Of a stretch of DNA of 64,000 bases, positions 45,839 to 57,157 are shown in pieces; position 1 is the stretch's first letter, and every line of letters begins with the position of its first letter. The DNA is from Phymorhynchus buccinoides (Eukaryota > Mollusca > Gastropoda > Neogastropoda > Raphitomidae): positions 33,438,247-33,502,246 of the forward strand of contig CM065698.1 in the NCBI GenBank assembly GCA_017654935.2, written 5' to 3'. Both the position numbers and the translations under genes were made by a program. Below the pieces are notes generated by a model that worked only from the letters and a program-made list of their open reading frames with translations, did no database searches and was not told the origin of the DNA.

Positions 45839-45949
45839 AGAAAGCCCTTGTTGAGGCGGGTGGTGAAGGAGGATGGACAGAGAGTGAAAACCGGGGAGGA
45901 CGAACAGCAGAAACTGGTGACGGAGAGATTGCACACAGCGGAGGAGGAG
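45839..45949 (+). CDS. ATP13A2/3: Candidate exon E of the ATPase (right copy)
   Basis: 111 nt, open in phase 0 on both sides, so it can be spliced between A (ends phase 0) and B (starts phase 0) without a frame change. A pyrimidine tract (TTCTATCTCTCTTGTCCATTC) precedes the AAG acceptor, and the donor GAG/GTGAGA is good. GC content is higher than the surroundings. The 37 residues are charged (RKPLLRRVVKEDGQRVKTGE to LVTERLHTAEEE), fitting the poorly conserved loop between the TGD and GDGAND halves of the P domain. I do not recognise the peptide in other ATP13A proteins, so it could be lineage-specific or a false exon. Confidence 0.55.
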
Positions 45950-45974
45950 GTGAGAGACGGAAGAGGGGAGCTAA

Positions 45975-47060
45975 GCGTGGCTTTAGGGTCTGAATGTAGT
46001 ACTTTTCTCGTTCGGTGCGCTCAGTACTTGGGGACCTGAATGCGGTATTTTCTTTGTCAATGCTCTCGGGAGTTTGAGTTTCTGAATGTAGTGATTTCTT
46101 TTCCTTGCTTTTGTCAGCGCTGGCATCTTTTTTTGGGGTTGTTGATAATGGTGATCATACGTATCTGCATGATTCTTCTGCTGTGATTTCTAGCCTTTTC
46201 TCTCTTGTTTGGTTTTATCGTTTGCTTTGATTCGGGTTCCTCTCACTTTAAGGCAATAGATGTTCAAGAACGCTTCAGAAGGTTGCTGATAATGATGAAC
46301 CGTGTGATTCCTTTTCTGGGATTTGTTTCCTTTTCTCTCTTCTTTGGTTTTGGTTTTTACTTTGATTCAGTCTCTTTTAGGGGCAAAACATTTCAGAACT
46401 CAGTTCTTGCATGGGTGGTGTCTTCCGCTCCTTTTTGCTTCTCTGCTCTTCCTTTGTTCCATTTTCTCCAAGTCCGTAGGTGAATTTCTTTTTTCGGGTA
46501 GTGTGTGCCATTGTTGTGAACAGTGTGTTGCTGGCTGGATATTGCGTGGGTCTAGATTCTGCCTTTCTCTGCACAGTAACAGAAGTATATATGTTCAGGA
46601 AAGGAAAAAAAAAATTCCTTAGAATCGGTCTCACTCTGCCAATAGTATTAGAACAGTTATTTGTATGTTCATTGGCGTTATAAGTAGAAGAATTATTGTT
46701 TGTATAATTTATTGGAAAATCACAGCTTGTTTTTTAACCATCATAGTTGTTTGTCGAATATGTCAAATTCATTCACCTTCTCAATCAACTTTAGATACAA
46801 TACTGCAAATAAAAATCATACTGCCATCAACATACCAGTTACATGACTAATTATAATAGACAAATTTTGCAAGAACAAAGATACCCTTCTTCCTCATGTA
46901 CAAACAATTAAAGTGTTGTATATAAACAGCCATAAAGACGAGTAAAGCATTTTGTCTTGTCGTCTGACTTGATTTAGAAAGCACCCATGCTGCAAAGCAG
47001 AGGAAGTTGGCGCTATCTGGTTCAGGTATCTGTCTGCAAGTTGGTTCTCTCTCTCTCTTT
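45975..47060. other. Intronic sequence between exon E and the 89-bp VNTR
   Basis: Mirrors 24960-26050. Hydrophobic open frames near 46205-46690 occur in both arms without splice context or recognisable family. Confidence 0.45.
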
Positions 47061-47092
47061 TTCTCTGTTTTAACCTTTGCCTTTGGCGATGT

Positions 47093-48015
47093 TCATAAGT
47101 TGAAGTATGAACCTGCCCGTTGATTGGTTTGCACGTATTGTTTGATTTTTGTTGTGTGTAAGCTGTTCATTAAGTCAGTGTTCATAAGTTGAAGTATGAA
47201 CCTGCCGGTTGATTGGTTTGCACGTATCGTTTGATTTTTGTTGTGTGTAAGCTGTTCACTGACTTGATTTTTGTTGTGTGTAAGCTGTTCATTAAGTCAG
47301 TGTTCATAAGTTGAAGTATGAACCTGCCGGTTGATTGGCTTGCACGTATCGTTTGATTTTTGTTGTGTGTAAGCTGTTCATTAAGTCAGTGTTCATAAGT
47401 TGAAGTATGAACCTGCCCGTTGATTGGTTTGCACGTATCGTTTGATTTTTGTTGTGTGTAAGCTGTTCATTATGTCAGTGTTCATAAGTTGAAGTATGAA
47501 CCTGCCGGTTGATTGGCTTGCACGTATCGTTTGATTTTTGTTGTGTGTAAGCTGTTCATTATGTCAGTGTTCATAAGTTGAAGTATGAACCTGCCCGTTG
47601 ATTGGTTTGCACGTATCGTTTGATTTTTGTTGTGTGTAAGCTGTTCATTAAGTCAGTGTTCATAAGTTGAAGTATGAACCTGCCGGTTGATTGGCTTGCA
47701 CGTATCGTTTGATTTTTGTTGTGTGTAAGCTGTTCATTATGTCAGTGTTCATAAGTTGAAGTATGAACCTGCCGGTTGATTGGCTTGCACGTATCGTTTG
47801 ATTTTTGTTGTGTGTAAGCTGTTCATTATGTCAGTGTTCATAAGTTGAAGTATGAACCTGCCGGTTGATTGGCTTGCACGTATCGTTTGATTTTTGTTGT
47901 GTGTAAGCTGTTCATTAAGTCAGTGTTCATAAGTTGAAGTATGAACCTGCCGGTTGATTGGTTTGCACGTATCGTTTGATTTTTGTTGTGTGTAAGCTGT
48001 TCATGAAGTCAGTGT
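47093..48015 (+). repeat. 89-bp tandem repeat, about 10 copies
   Basis: Each unit has GTTCATAAGTTGAAGTATGA, CCTGCCGGTTGATTGGCTTG, CACGTATCGTTTGATTTTTG and TAAGCTGTTCATTAWGTCAG. Units alternate between CCCGTTGATTGGTT and CCGGTTGATTGGCT forms and are highly homogeneous. The left arm has about 1.4 units (24800-24935). Confidence 0.95.
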
Positions 48016-48063
48016 TTGCATTATCTGATTATTACTTTGATAAAGTGTTGAAAATTGTTCTAT

Positions 48064-48420
48064 AAGCTATGTGGGGATACCGTGGGGGTTGTTTTCTCAT
48101 AAAAATAGTTCCCCCACCTTCTGGAAGTTCTGTGCTTGAAACTTCCCCTAATATGCCACTCTCTTTGACTCTGCCTTTTTCCTTTGCTTTCTCTCATCTA
48201 CTATATTTCTGACTTATTGGCCCCATTCTCCTGCCTTTAAAAAAAAAGAATCCTGCAAATAATGTTTTTCCTTTGAGCTCCTCCGAAATCGGAATGTGTC
48301 GGCTGTACGCAGCGGGGAGACCAGTGAAAACTGAAAAACGGACACATACATACCTTACCCATCATGGCCATATGGCCTGGGAATGCAGAAAAAGAAGTTC
48401 TATAAGTTTTTGGGGGGTTG
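48064..48420 (+). repeat. Dispersed repeat R3, right-arm copy
   Basis: TGTGGGGATACCGTGGGGGT through CATGGCCATATGGCCTGGGA. Mirror of 24395-24760. Confidence 0.7.
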
Positions 48421-48682
48421 AAATCATAGGAGTCAAATAATTGTTATACTCTATTCATAACGGTCATAATTTCTCTAGTTTTCAGTTGCGGTCTGTTTTC
48501 TGTCTTGTTACATTTTTTTCCTAAACAATTCTTAAACAATTCTCTTGATTAATTTCTTCTTTTTTTTGTCCTGTGATTGTCGCATGGTTTTGTTGCTTAA
48601 ATATCTATTCCCGTGATTCATTTTGAATGGTTTATAATTTATTTTTGTTGGTACCAATTTTGTTTTATTTTTTTATTTTAAC

Positions 48683-49015
48683 TTTTTAAGCCCCTTATAG
48701 CCTGATTCCGCCCAAAACATCCATTACTTTCTCCTACCAAGCCGTCTAAAACCGCCCCCGTACACCCACCTTGTTATGTATTTTGGAGTTAAAACTGCAA
48801 TATCAAAAAAGCAAAAATATCACATAACAAACAAAAATTGCAAGTTAAACATTCTTCATTTATACACAAACCCTGAACATTTGAAGTCAATCCATCAAGT
48901 AGTTATTTTTTTATATTTTTTTTAAACAAAGTACCCCATTTTTGTCCCAGTTTACCAACTTTAATTTGGTGGTTACAGGGAGTAGAGTCGTCATTTTAAT
49001 CGGGGTTACAAGTGT
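48683..49015. other. Right-only segment at the position of the left-arm fold-back insertion
   Basis: About 330 bp with no counterpart on the left, where about 2.2 kb (21898-24145) is found instead. It includes CCCCTTATAGCCTGATTCCG near the left edge and GGTTACAAGTGTTAAG at the right. Homology between the arms resumes on both sides. Confidence 0.75.
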
Positions 49016-49465
49016 TAAGTTTCTTGCGTCTGCTGATATATTTTTATGCTCGGTTCTCTCCTCTCTCTTTCTGTGGACAAGTGCTGTCATGTCTTGCTTA
49101 ACTTTTGTTTCTCTCCCTTTCATCCACTCTTCTCCCCTCTCCGTTCGTTTTTTTTTACCTGCCGTAATTCTGTGTTGTTGTTTGTTGTCTCATTGTGTCA
49201 TTGTAAGCTTTGTCATACATATTTGTTGGGGGGAAAAAACTGAATGGCTGGTACCCACGTGTCGTCATATCCGGCCACAAGGAGCGTGCCATATTATGGG
49301 AGACCGCCATCTTAGTCAGTAACTTTGTTTGAAAAATGCCAGATCGATGCTGTTGACACACAAATCTGACTAAGATGTGTTGCCGTAATCATTGAAATGA
49401 ATTGTTATTTGTACGGGAAAATAGATACGGTAGTAGGTTTAGAGTCTTTTTTTCCCCCCTCCTGT

Positions 49466-49694
49466 TTAACCCCTTGACTGCCACCAACGTATTACTTCCG
49501 TACCTGATGACATCACTGATGACGTCATCAGATGAAGAGGAATAACCCCTGATATGCTGGCTTTTGCTCAAACACAATCAAGAGAGTTATCTCCCCAGAC
49601 CATTTTGCCAGATTGTCTCTATCAGTTGTCTTTTTCATGGCATGGTTCGCCCAATGATTTTTTCTTTAATTTTCTCTGGCAGTCAAGGGGTTCA
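49466..49694. mobile_element. MITE M2, right-arm copy 1
   Basis: TTAACCCCTTGACTGCCAC through GGCAGTCAAGGGGTTCA. Mirror of 21167-21394. Confidence 0.8.
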
Positions 49695-49805
49695 TTCTTT
49701 TCTATATAGTCAGAGACAGGGGTGCAGCAGCAAGCAGCAGTAGTAGTATAGTCCTAGCATTTTTGTGCATGGTTTTTTTTTCCTTTCTATTTTTCGTCGT
49801 TGCAG

Positions 49806-49922
49806 CCGGAGACGGGGGAAGAGCTATCGAGCGTGGGGGAAATGCACTGTGGGTACTCCTCTGATGACGAGGAGCCCTCCGTGAGGGGCTTTCTTTGTTG
49901 CCCCGTGGGCTTTGATAAAAAG
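49806..49922 (+). CDS. ATP13A2/3: Candidate exon H of the ATPase (right copy)
   Basis: After the acceptor TTTTTCGTCGTTGCAG, 39 codons are open in phase 0: PETGEELSSVGEMHCGYSSD, then DEEPSVRGFLCCPVGFDKK. Two donors are possible, TCC/GTGAGG at 49880 (stronger, 25 codons) and AAG/GTGCCC at 49922 (weak); both leave phase 0, compatible with exon B. The acidic, serine-rich peptide resembles a regulatory loop with possible casein-kinase-type sites (SSDDEE). The arms differ only silently across most of it. No homologue was recognised, so the call rests on phase, splice sites and composition. Confidence 0.55.
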
Positions 49923-50413
49923 GTGCCCTGAAAATGTACACACTTTCACACTTTTCATTTTTTCACCCTGGTTTTAATTTATCCGTCGTTGCTTCCTTAC
50001 TAACTTCACAATGTCGGCAGCAGCTGGTAGCTTGTAGCTAGATGTTGTAGTAGTAGCGTTGGTGCTATTCTTGTTTGGTTTATTTTTTTGTTCTTTTTTT
50101 AAAGAATGCGTTTGCTTCAAAGTGTAGTATTTTCCTGCGGTAGTGTATCGGGATACTGCTTTGTTTCTTAGTCTGTTGCTGTATATAGATATTTTTTGGT
50201 TTGCGTTTTTAAGGCCCTTTCTTCTGGCTGTGTCATTTCATTGTGTTTCTATTTGCAGGTTGTATAACATGGCTGCTGCGTTGTATTCTGTATTTCACGG
50301 ACTGTGTATCTTGGCTGTATCTGTTGCATTTAACTTTGCTACTGCTTCTTTTATCGAGCTGGAAGTAAAAAAATTGTATTTTACAACAACCGGTCCCTGT
50401 ATTCGACTTGACT

Positions 50414-50639
50414 TTAATCCCTTGCCTACCACCAACGTATCCCGTACTGACCTGATGACATCACTGATGACGTAATTAGATGAAGAGGAATAGCCCTGAT
50501 ATGTTGGCTTTTCCTCTAACACAGTCAAGAGAGTAATATCCCCAGACCATTTTGCCAGATTGTCTATCAGTTGTCTTTTTCATAGCATGGTTTGCCCAAA
50601 GGTGTTTTTCTTAATTTTCTCGGGCAGTCAAGGGGTTAA
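50414..50639. mobile_element. MITE M2, right-arm copy 2
   Basis: TTAATCCCTTGCCTACCAC through GGGCAGTCAAGGGGTTAA. Mirror of 20214-20440. Confidence 0.8.
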
Positions 50640-50994
50640 CTGGCTTTGATACAGAATGAGAGATTGTGAGATTGGACTGGTGAAAGTTTGAAATTCCTAT
50701 TGAAGCAAGGGTGTTGCTGAGAAAAGCAGCAAGCTCACAGCACAGTTGCAATAGTTATTCGACCAGACTCATCGGCTTCAGATAATATTATATTATTGTA
50801 CAAAACGTTTTGAAGTGATTCCCTGCGGCGGTTCACAAGACGTTGCGCAGACAGACAAACAAGGACAACGTCAAATCAGACATGAAAGTTAACAAATTTT
50901 CCATCACTCCTCAAAGATATAGTGGACTAGGAAGAAGTGATTCAACGGTGATGTCCCAAGGCACAGGTCGTAGGACAAGATAGTCCTATTAACC

Positions 50995-51460
50995 CTTTCA
51001 CCGCCAGCCAATTTTCAGGACAAAAAATCCCATTTTAGTAGAGAAAAAACAAACCTGTAATATTGGGGATTCCTCTGTGACCTATTTAAAGCAAGGCCTA
51101 TCCTTACCTCCCAAAATTAAGAGAATAGGGTCTTTGGATAACAGACCCTGATTTGATGCCTTTTAGTGACATGGGTGTTAACCCTTTCACCGCCAGTGTC
51201 GCATTTATGCACCACAATGGTTTAGCACCCATGTCACTAAAAGGCATCAAATCAGGGCCTGTTATCCGAAGACCCTATTTTCTTCGTTTTGGGAGGTAAG
51301 GATAGGCTTAATATTATACATGTACGTCACTGAGGAATTCACTATATTGCAGATACATTTTTAAGTTTAATGGTATATTTTGGCTGAAAAATGGCTGGCG
51401 GCGAAAGGGTTCAATCATTGTGGTGCAAAAATGTGACGTTGGCATTGAAAGGGTTAACAC
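50995..51460. mobile_element. Cluster of M1 elements, right arm
   Basis: TTAACCCTTTCACCGCCAG, an internal boundary GTGTTAACCCTTTCACCG at about 51177, and the end GGCTGGCGGCGAAAGGGTTC followed by a short unit to 51457. Mirror of 19393-19863. Confidence 0.75.
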
Positions 51461-51658
51461 TGAAAATGTGTCATGTTCCCGCTGTCAGGACAAATGTCCC
51501 ATTGAAATTTGACTCTTGCAGCCTGTGTCGTGTTGATTTCTGCAAGAGCCAGGACATTTTGTTCTATTGGTTTTCCTGTTCCAGCACAGTCCGTCACTTT
51601 TCTGTCCTCTGTGCATCACTGAGTGATGAAGGAACATTGGAGCTGAGGCCTCCGCTTT

Positions 51659-51877
51659 TTAACCCCTTGACTGCCACCAACGTATCATGTACTGACTTGA
51701 TGACATCACTGATGACATCATCAGATGAAGAGGAATAACTCTGATATGCTGGCTTTTGCTCTAACATAGTCAAGAGAGTTATATCCCCAGACCATTTTTC
51801 CAGATTGACTCTATCAGTTGTCTTTTTCATGGCATCATTTGTCCAATGATTTTTCTTTCTGGCAGTCAAAAGGTTAA
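51659..51877. mobile_element. MITE M2, right-arm copy 3
   Basis: TTAACCCCTTGACTGCCAC through GGCAGTCAAAAGGTTAA. Mirror of 18977-19194. Confidence 0.8.
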
Positions 51878-51949
51878 TGGTATTGTTGCCTTTCAAGAGT
51901 GTTTTGTCAGAGGAAGAAGCTGTCTATTGTTTTGAGGACTTTTCTCTCC

Positions 51950-52310
51950 CCATGGGGATACCGGGGGGTCTCTTGTTAAAATAGTTCCCCCACCTTCTGG
52001 AAGTTCTGTGCTTGTAACTTCCTCTAATCTGTCACTCTCTTTGACTCTGCCTTTTCTCTTTGCTTTCTATCATCTATTATCTTTCTGACTTATTGGCCCA
52101 TTCTCCTGCCTTTTTTTTTTTTTTCCCAAAAAATCTTCCAAATTTTTTTTTTTCTCCTTTGAGCTCCTCCGAAATCGGAATGTGTCGGCTGTGCGCAGCG
52201 GGGAGACCAGTGAAAACTGAAAACCGGACACATATGTACCTGACCCATTATGGCCATATTGCCTGGGAACGCAGAAGAAGAGGAAAAAGAAGGACTTTTC
52301 TGAGCTAGTG
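51950..52310 (+). repeat. Dispersed repeat R3, right-arm copy 2
   Basis: CATGGGGATACCGGGGGGTC through TATTGCCTGGGAACGCAG. Mirror of 18502-18915. Confidence 0.7.
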
Positions 52311-52494
52311 CTGCTGAGCTGCTGTCCACATTGCTGTGCTGTTGACTAACTTCAATTAACATGCATGATGTTATGGGGGCAATAAAGGGGAGGTGCTGGC
52401 AAAATGGTCCATGAATTTTCCACGCTGGTCCTTGAATGATTTCTTAGAATCTTGATTCAAGGTGAAAACAGAACTTGGTTGCACTTCTAGAAAA

Positions 52495-52655
52495 TGTACC
52501 GTATTTTTCGGACTATAAGACTCAGACCCCTGCGCCTTATAATGTGACTGATAAAATAGTAAGAAAATATAGTAACAAAATCTGAAATTTGGGTAAAATT
52601 TGGGGGGTACACCTTATACAAAAGGTGCGCCTTGTAGTCAGAAAAATATGGTAGA
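52495..52655. mobile_element. M6 palindromic element, right arm
   Basis: TACCGTATTTTTCGGACTAT at the left and TAGTCAGAAAAATATGGTA at the right, with a GCGCCTTATAATGTGACTGA interior that is the ancestor-like form of the 78-bp array unit. Confidence 0.75.
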
Positions 52656-52664
52656 TGACGACGA

Positions 52665-52870
52665 AAATGGTGTTTTACGTCCTCTTAGTCTGAATCAGAC
52701 ACATATGGGACATTTGTAAATACAAATATGGTGGGAACAATACTGGAGGCAATGCCCGGAGGCAGTACGAAACCAGCAAAGTCCTGATTTTTTAAATATA
52801 TTAATACAGATAGCTGTAGCGGTGACCACGCCTCGGTTAAACCTCATCGGTTATGGCACCGCCACAAATA
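52665..52870 (-). mobile_element. SINE-like repeat S1, right arm
   Basis: Mirror of 18000-18205, ending TTATGGCACCGCCACAAAT. Confidence 0.65.
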
Positions 52871-53122
52871 GTTATGAAAATAATATGGTAGATGACTTGT
52901 ATTTGATTGTACTTCAAGTGAAGAGAGAGAGAGAAAGGGGTGGTGAGAGGGAGGGGAGAGAGAGAACAACAGAGAAAGAGTCTGACTTAGAGAGAGAGAA
53001 ATAGAGAAAGAGGCATTCTTTGCAAACAACCGTTAATGTATTCGTTTGCCCAGTTTGTTTTATAGGTTTTATTAGGTTAAGCAAATATGAAATAGTGAGG
53101 CTAAGAGAGAGGATATAGTGAA

Positions 53123-53353
53123 ATGAATAAGGGGAAGGAACTTCTCGTAAATTAACTCCCTTTTTTTTTTTTTACCAAAGTTATTTATGGCACCGATTTG
53201 CCTGCAAAGTGAAAGTAGTTGCCACAACAATACAGACCCAAGTTGTGGCAACTACTTTCACTTTGCTAGGCGAATCGGTGCCATAAATAACTTTGGTAAA
53301 AGAAAAAAAAAAAAAGGGAGTTAATTTACGAGAAGTTCCTTCCCCTTATTCAT
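53123..53353. mobile_element. Fold-back hairpin M4, right arm
   Basis: Mirror of 17522-17741. The two halves remain nearly perfect inverse complements. Confidence 0.85.
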
Positions 53354-53539
53354 GTCAGGTTTTATTAGGTTATTTGCTGAATTGTGCTATCAGCTGTCAC
53401 TTTTAGTGCCATGCCAACTGACTGACGCATCTGTGTTTTTTTTAACCAGGCAAAATGTTCACTGAAACTGTGAGACTCGCTTTTCTAGTTTCTGAAAGAA
53501 ACAGCGCTCATCTGTAAAAGAAAAGGATATATTCAAGGC

Positions 53540-53760
53540 TCCCAGGGATCCCCATTTGGGGGTCTATGAAGTACTAAGATTCTAAAGGACCCTCTAAAAG
53601 AATGTGCAGGGGGTCCCAGAGATGCACTAGAAAAATTATTTTTAGCATTCGCAATGCCACTGGGACCCTCTATCCCGCCTCTAGGACCCTCTATGCTGTA
53701 AGTGAAGGAGTCCCTGGGACCCCTTGTTTTGCGGGACGATTGGGAGCCCTGATATTGAAT
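53540..53760 (-). repeat. Dispersed repeat R2, right arm
   Basis: GGCTCCCAGGGATCCCCATT through ACGATTGGGAGCC. Mirror of 17120-17340. Confidence 0.65.
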
Positions 53761-54069
53761 ACTCTTTTTCATTTTTAAATCAAAATATGTCTTCTTTTTT
53801 TTTGTCTTTAATATACCTGGTTTTTGCTTATTGATGTTTTTTGCTGCACATCTCTCTCTTTCTCTCTCTCTTTCTCTCTCTTGTTACTGCATCTCATTCA
53901 TCGCTTGGCGTGTGTTGCGTTCTGTGGAATGCGGAATCTCAACGCTAATTATTCACTGGCATTGGTTCTTTCATGGACTCGCTGTTGGCAATATTGCTTG
54001 AAAGCTGTAAGAGAGGCGTTTTATGACATGTGCATTTTCATTGACCTCATAACTGACTTAATTTGGAAT

Positions 54070-54275
54070 TTTGTGTGTGTGTGTGTGTGTGTGACTTCTT
54101 TGGATTTAATTTCAATTTGACAAAACATAGATGAGACCCTTGTTTCTTTCCTGTAACGTAGCGGATGGGTTTGCTGTGTAGAGTTGTGTGTGTGTGTGTG
54201 TGTGTGCGCATGCATGTGTGTGTGTGCATGTGTGTGTGTGTGCAGGCACGCGCGTGTGTGTGTGTGTGTGTGTGT
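54070..54275. repeat. (GT)n microsatellite blocks
   Basis: GT runs at 54073-54093 and 54184-54275 with CA/CG interruptions. Mirror of 16603-16800. Confidence 0.9.
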
Positions 54276-54429
54276 TTTAAACATAATCGAACAATTTTAA
54301 CATATTCAGGGTTAGGATTGGGGATGATGGAAAAGGAGGGGATCGAAACGTTGAAAGGGGGGTGGGGTTGTAATACGTTTTGGGGGGATTTTGTTTTCAG
54401 GGGGTCAGGCAGAAAATTAAAAAAAAACT

Positions 54430-54620
54430 TATTTGTGGCGGTACCATAGCCGATGAGGTTTAACCGAGGCGTGGTTACCGCTACACATATCTATATTGAT
54501 AAAAACTCGGGACTTTACTGGTGTTGCACTGCCAGCCAGTATTGTTCCCACCATCTTTGTATTTACAAATGTCCCATATGTGTCTTTGACCAAGAGGACG
54601 TAAAACACCATTTTTCTTCT
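54430..54620 (+). mobile_element. SINE-like repeat S1, right arm copy 2
   Basis: TGTGGCGGTACCATAGCCGA, GAGGCGTGGTTACCGCTAC and the TGGTGTTGCACTGCC core. A segment present in other copies (TCCGGGCATTGCC) is missing here. Confidence 0.65.
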
Positions 54621-54699
54621 CCAGGGGTGTGGGGTGTGTGAGAGAAAAGGATATTCAGCAATTAACTGAATTACTATCGGGGCTGTTACTTGCATGTCT

Positions 54700-56970
54700 G
54701 TGCATTGTTATGCATGCAGAATCTGCACCATGTATGGTTTTCTTTTTTAAATGACTGCATGCCATGCACACTTTAACTGCTTTGTTATTTCCTTGGAAAG
54801 CAATGTCAACTTAGAAGTTCACAACGAATATGTGGTTTTCCCACATATTGTCTTGATTGTTTTATTGTGATAAGACGTCTTGTATAATTTTCTTTTGGAT
54901 TCTTTTCTTTTGTTAATTTCATAATGGAACAAGGTGGTTCTTTTTTTTACATTTTTGTTTGTTAAATTTTAGTGTTTTGTTTTCCATATTCACCATAAAT
55001 TCCAATGGATGGTGTGTTTATTGTTATAATAAGCATGCCCTGATTTTTTTTTTAAATGTTTGAAATTTCCGTTCATACTGTGACAGCTATGAATGATTCT
55101 TTGCTGGTTTCTATAACCCAACTGCATCTAGTATGTATTTGTTATCCCTTTTAACCTGGATCCGATAAATGAGAGTAGCGTGGCTCCACGTTTCCAGCAC
55201 TGTGTGTGTGGACTTATGTGCTATAGGGTATAATAATGGAAGTGTCATGTTATGAATTGTACTACATTTTTTGTTTTCAGGTTTTGTACGTTGTTAAGAT
55301 TCTTGGATTTGTGTTTTGCTATACGTGGTAGAATTTTTATGCGGTGACAGTCCTGAGATAACCATAGCTGTTGACGGGACTATAACAGACTAACTAACTA
55401 ACCCAACTGCATCTTTGCCTTAGGCCTTGTATTATTACGGATCAGGGTGTGTGAAGGAATACAAATATTCTTTCACAACATTATTTTGACAAGTTTGTTG
55501 TTAATGTTTGTCAGTTGTCATTTATAAATTGGAGTTTGCACAAGAGATCTTCTCTTTTGTTGTTGTTACATAAAAGTAACTATAATTTTTGTTTGGTTGA
55601 TGGTTTTTAAAACATTATTTTAGCATCGGATGTGTGTCTGTGTCTTTGTCTCTGTGTGTGTGTGTCAAGTCAAGTCAAGTCAAGTCAAAATGATCTTTAT
55701 TGACGATAAAAGAGTAAGCTTGTGTGTGTAGGGGTGGGTGGGTAGGTATACATTTTGTATTTTTATAATATTGTCTTTCTGAATGTTAACATTGTTTCTT
55801 TGATATAATCACTCAATTTTCAGCCCATCTGTCTCTCCTTTAAATTAACTATTTATAATTTTATTTTTGTATGCTGTTCCTTCACTTTAAATGTTTTGTT
55901 CAAATATTCGTTGCCTGTTATGATCCTTTCGATTTTTATTATTTTTTAAATTAGGAAATGAGCCGTTGACAGTTCTTTTCGTTTCAGTGTTGTTTCAGCC
56001 ATTTTTGTTTGTTGTGTTTTTTGGCTGTTCTGTCTCATGCTTAAATACATTCATTTGGCATTGTGCTCTCCTGTTTGACTTGCTCTTTGAAATTGAATGG
56101 ATCATCTAATGCTACTTGATGTACTGCAAACAATTTACAGTATAATGCTTGGTTATAATAAAGCTTCTTATGCCAGTTATACATGGCTAACAGTTCATTA
56201 TGATAACAGCTTTCTTAGCTACTACTTTAACTGCTGCTTAACCCTCTTGCATTTATTCCGCCCAAAACCGCCCAGCCGGAAGTTGCCTCTGTGTATTCTT
56301 CTTCTTCTGTGGTGGTGGCCAGCTTCTTTTTATAGAAGTAAATGCACACACTTTAGGGGGTGACCAAAGAAAAAGAAGCAGAAGAGAGAAAAAAGAAAGA
56401 AAAGCAAAGAGAAAAATCAGCTACCACACATTGTCTACTTGAATTTACTTGGGTCCAGTAGAAAAATATAAGATGCAGCAAACAAAATTTTTAAAATCCT
56501 ATTTCTGGACTGGGATGGGGATATTTACAGGGAGCTGCTGGCAGCTACTAATTTTCACGTTCGCCCCCAGGAAGCTGGGAACTAGCCGACCCTAGACACT
56601 CCATAAGGCAGTGCCCAGGCCCCAACCAAAAGGACAGACAAATCCCTAACTACTGGGGTAAAAAAAAAAGACAATTGGGGATGGGGATGAAGGGACTGAG
56701 GTGGGGGGGGCGTTTGTTCGTATTCAAGCCGCCCCAAACCGCGCATAGCTTGCCCCCCACTCAGAGAACCCCTATGATGGCATTTTCATCAGGCACTAAG
56801 TTCTGGCTTGTTATACACACACTACGAAGAAGCTTCTCACTTGCAATGATGCGATAGTAACTGTATGGCGCTCTGTGTGCTTCAAAAGACAGATTTTCCC
56901 GAAAATGTGTGAAAGAATCTGAACACTAGAAGAAGTATTTTCTGTAACAAATGCAAGAGGGTTATGTTCT
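54700..56970. other. AT-rich intronic sequence, no gene recognised
   Basis: Mirrors 13900-16200. It contains R1 (55125-55400) and a TCAAG pentamer repeat (55663-55688) followed by TGATCTTTATTGACG, which resembles the tail of a retroelement. Confidence 0.5.
55125..55400 (+). repeat. Dispersed repeat R1, right arm
   Basis: Same order of motifs as 8780-9080. Confidence 0.7.
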
Positions 56971-56972
56971 AA

Positions 56973-57157
56973 TACAGTGGAACCTCTCCATTAAGACCTT
57001 GAAAAATCAGCCCCCCAAAGGTCTTCATAGGGAGGGGTCTTAATAGGGAGGTGGATACTCAGTAGTCCAGATATGAAGGGGAAAAAATCAAAAATGTTTT
57101 GGTCACATCTTAGAGGGAGTCTTATAGGGAAGGTCTTAGTGGGGAGGTTCCACTGTA
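56973..57157. mobile_element. TA-flanked MITE M5, right arm
   Basis: TACAGTGGAACCTCTCC through GGGGAGGTTCCACTGTA. Mirror of 13708-13895. Confidence 0.75.

Noticed and set aside
45975..46700. Hydrophobic frames conserved between arms
   Set aside because: The arms are near-identical, so sharing is no evidence for coding. No splice sites or domains were seen.
50143..50475. Hydrophobic frame (MAAALYSVFHGLCILAVSVA) seen in both arms, possible membrane protein
   Set aside because: It runs into an M2 element at its end, has no convincing downstream splice site or start context and resembles no known family. Presence in both arms only reflects the inverted repeat.
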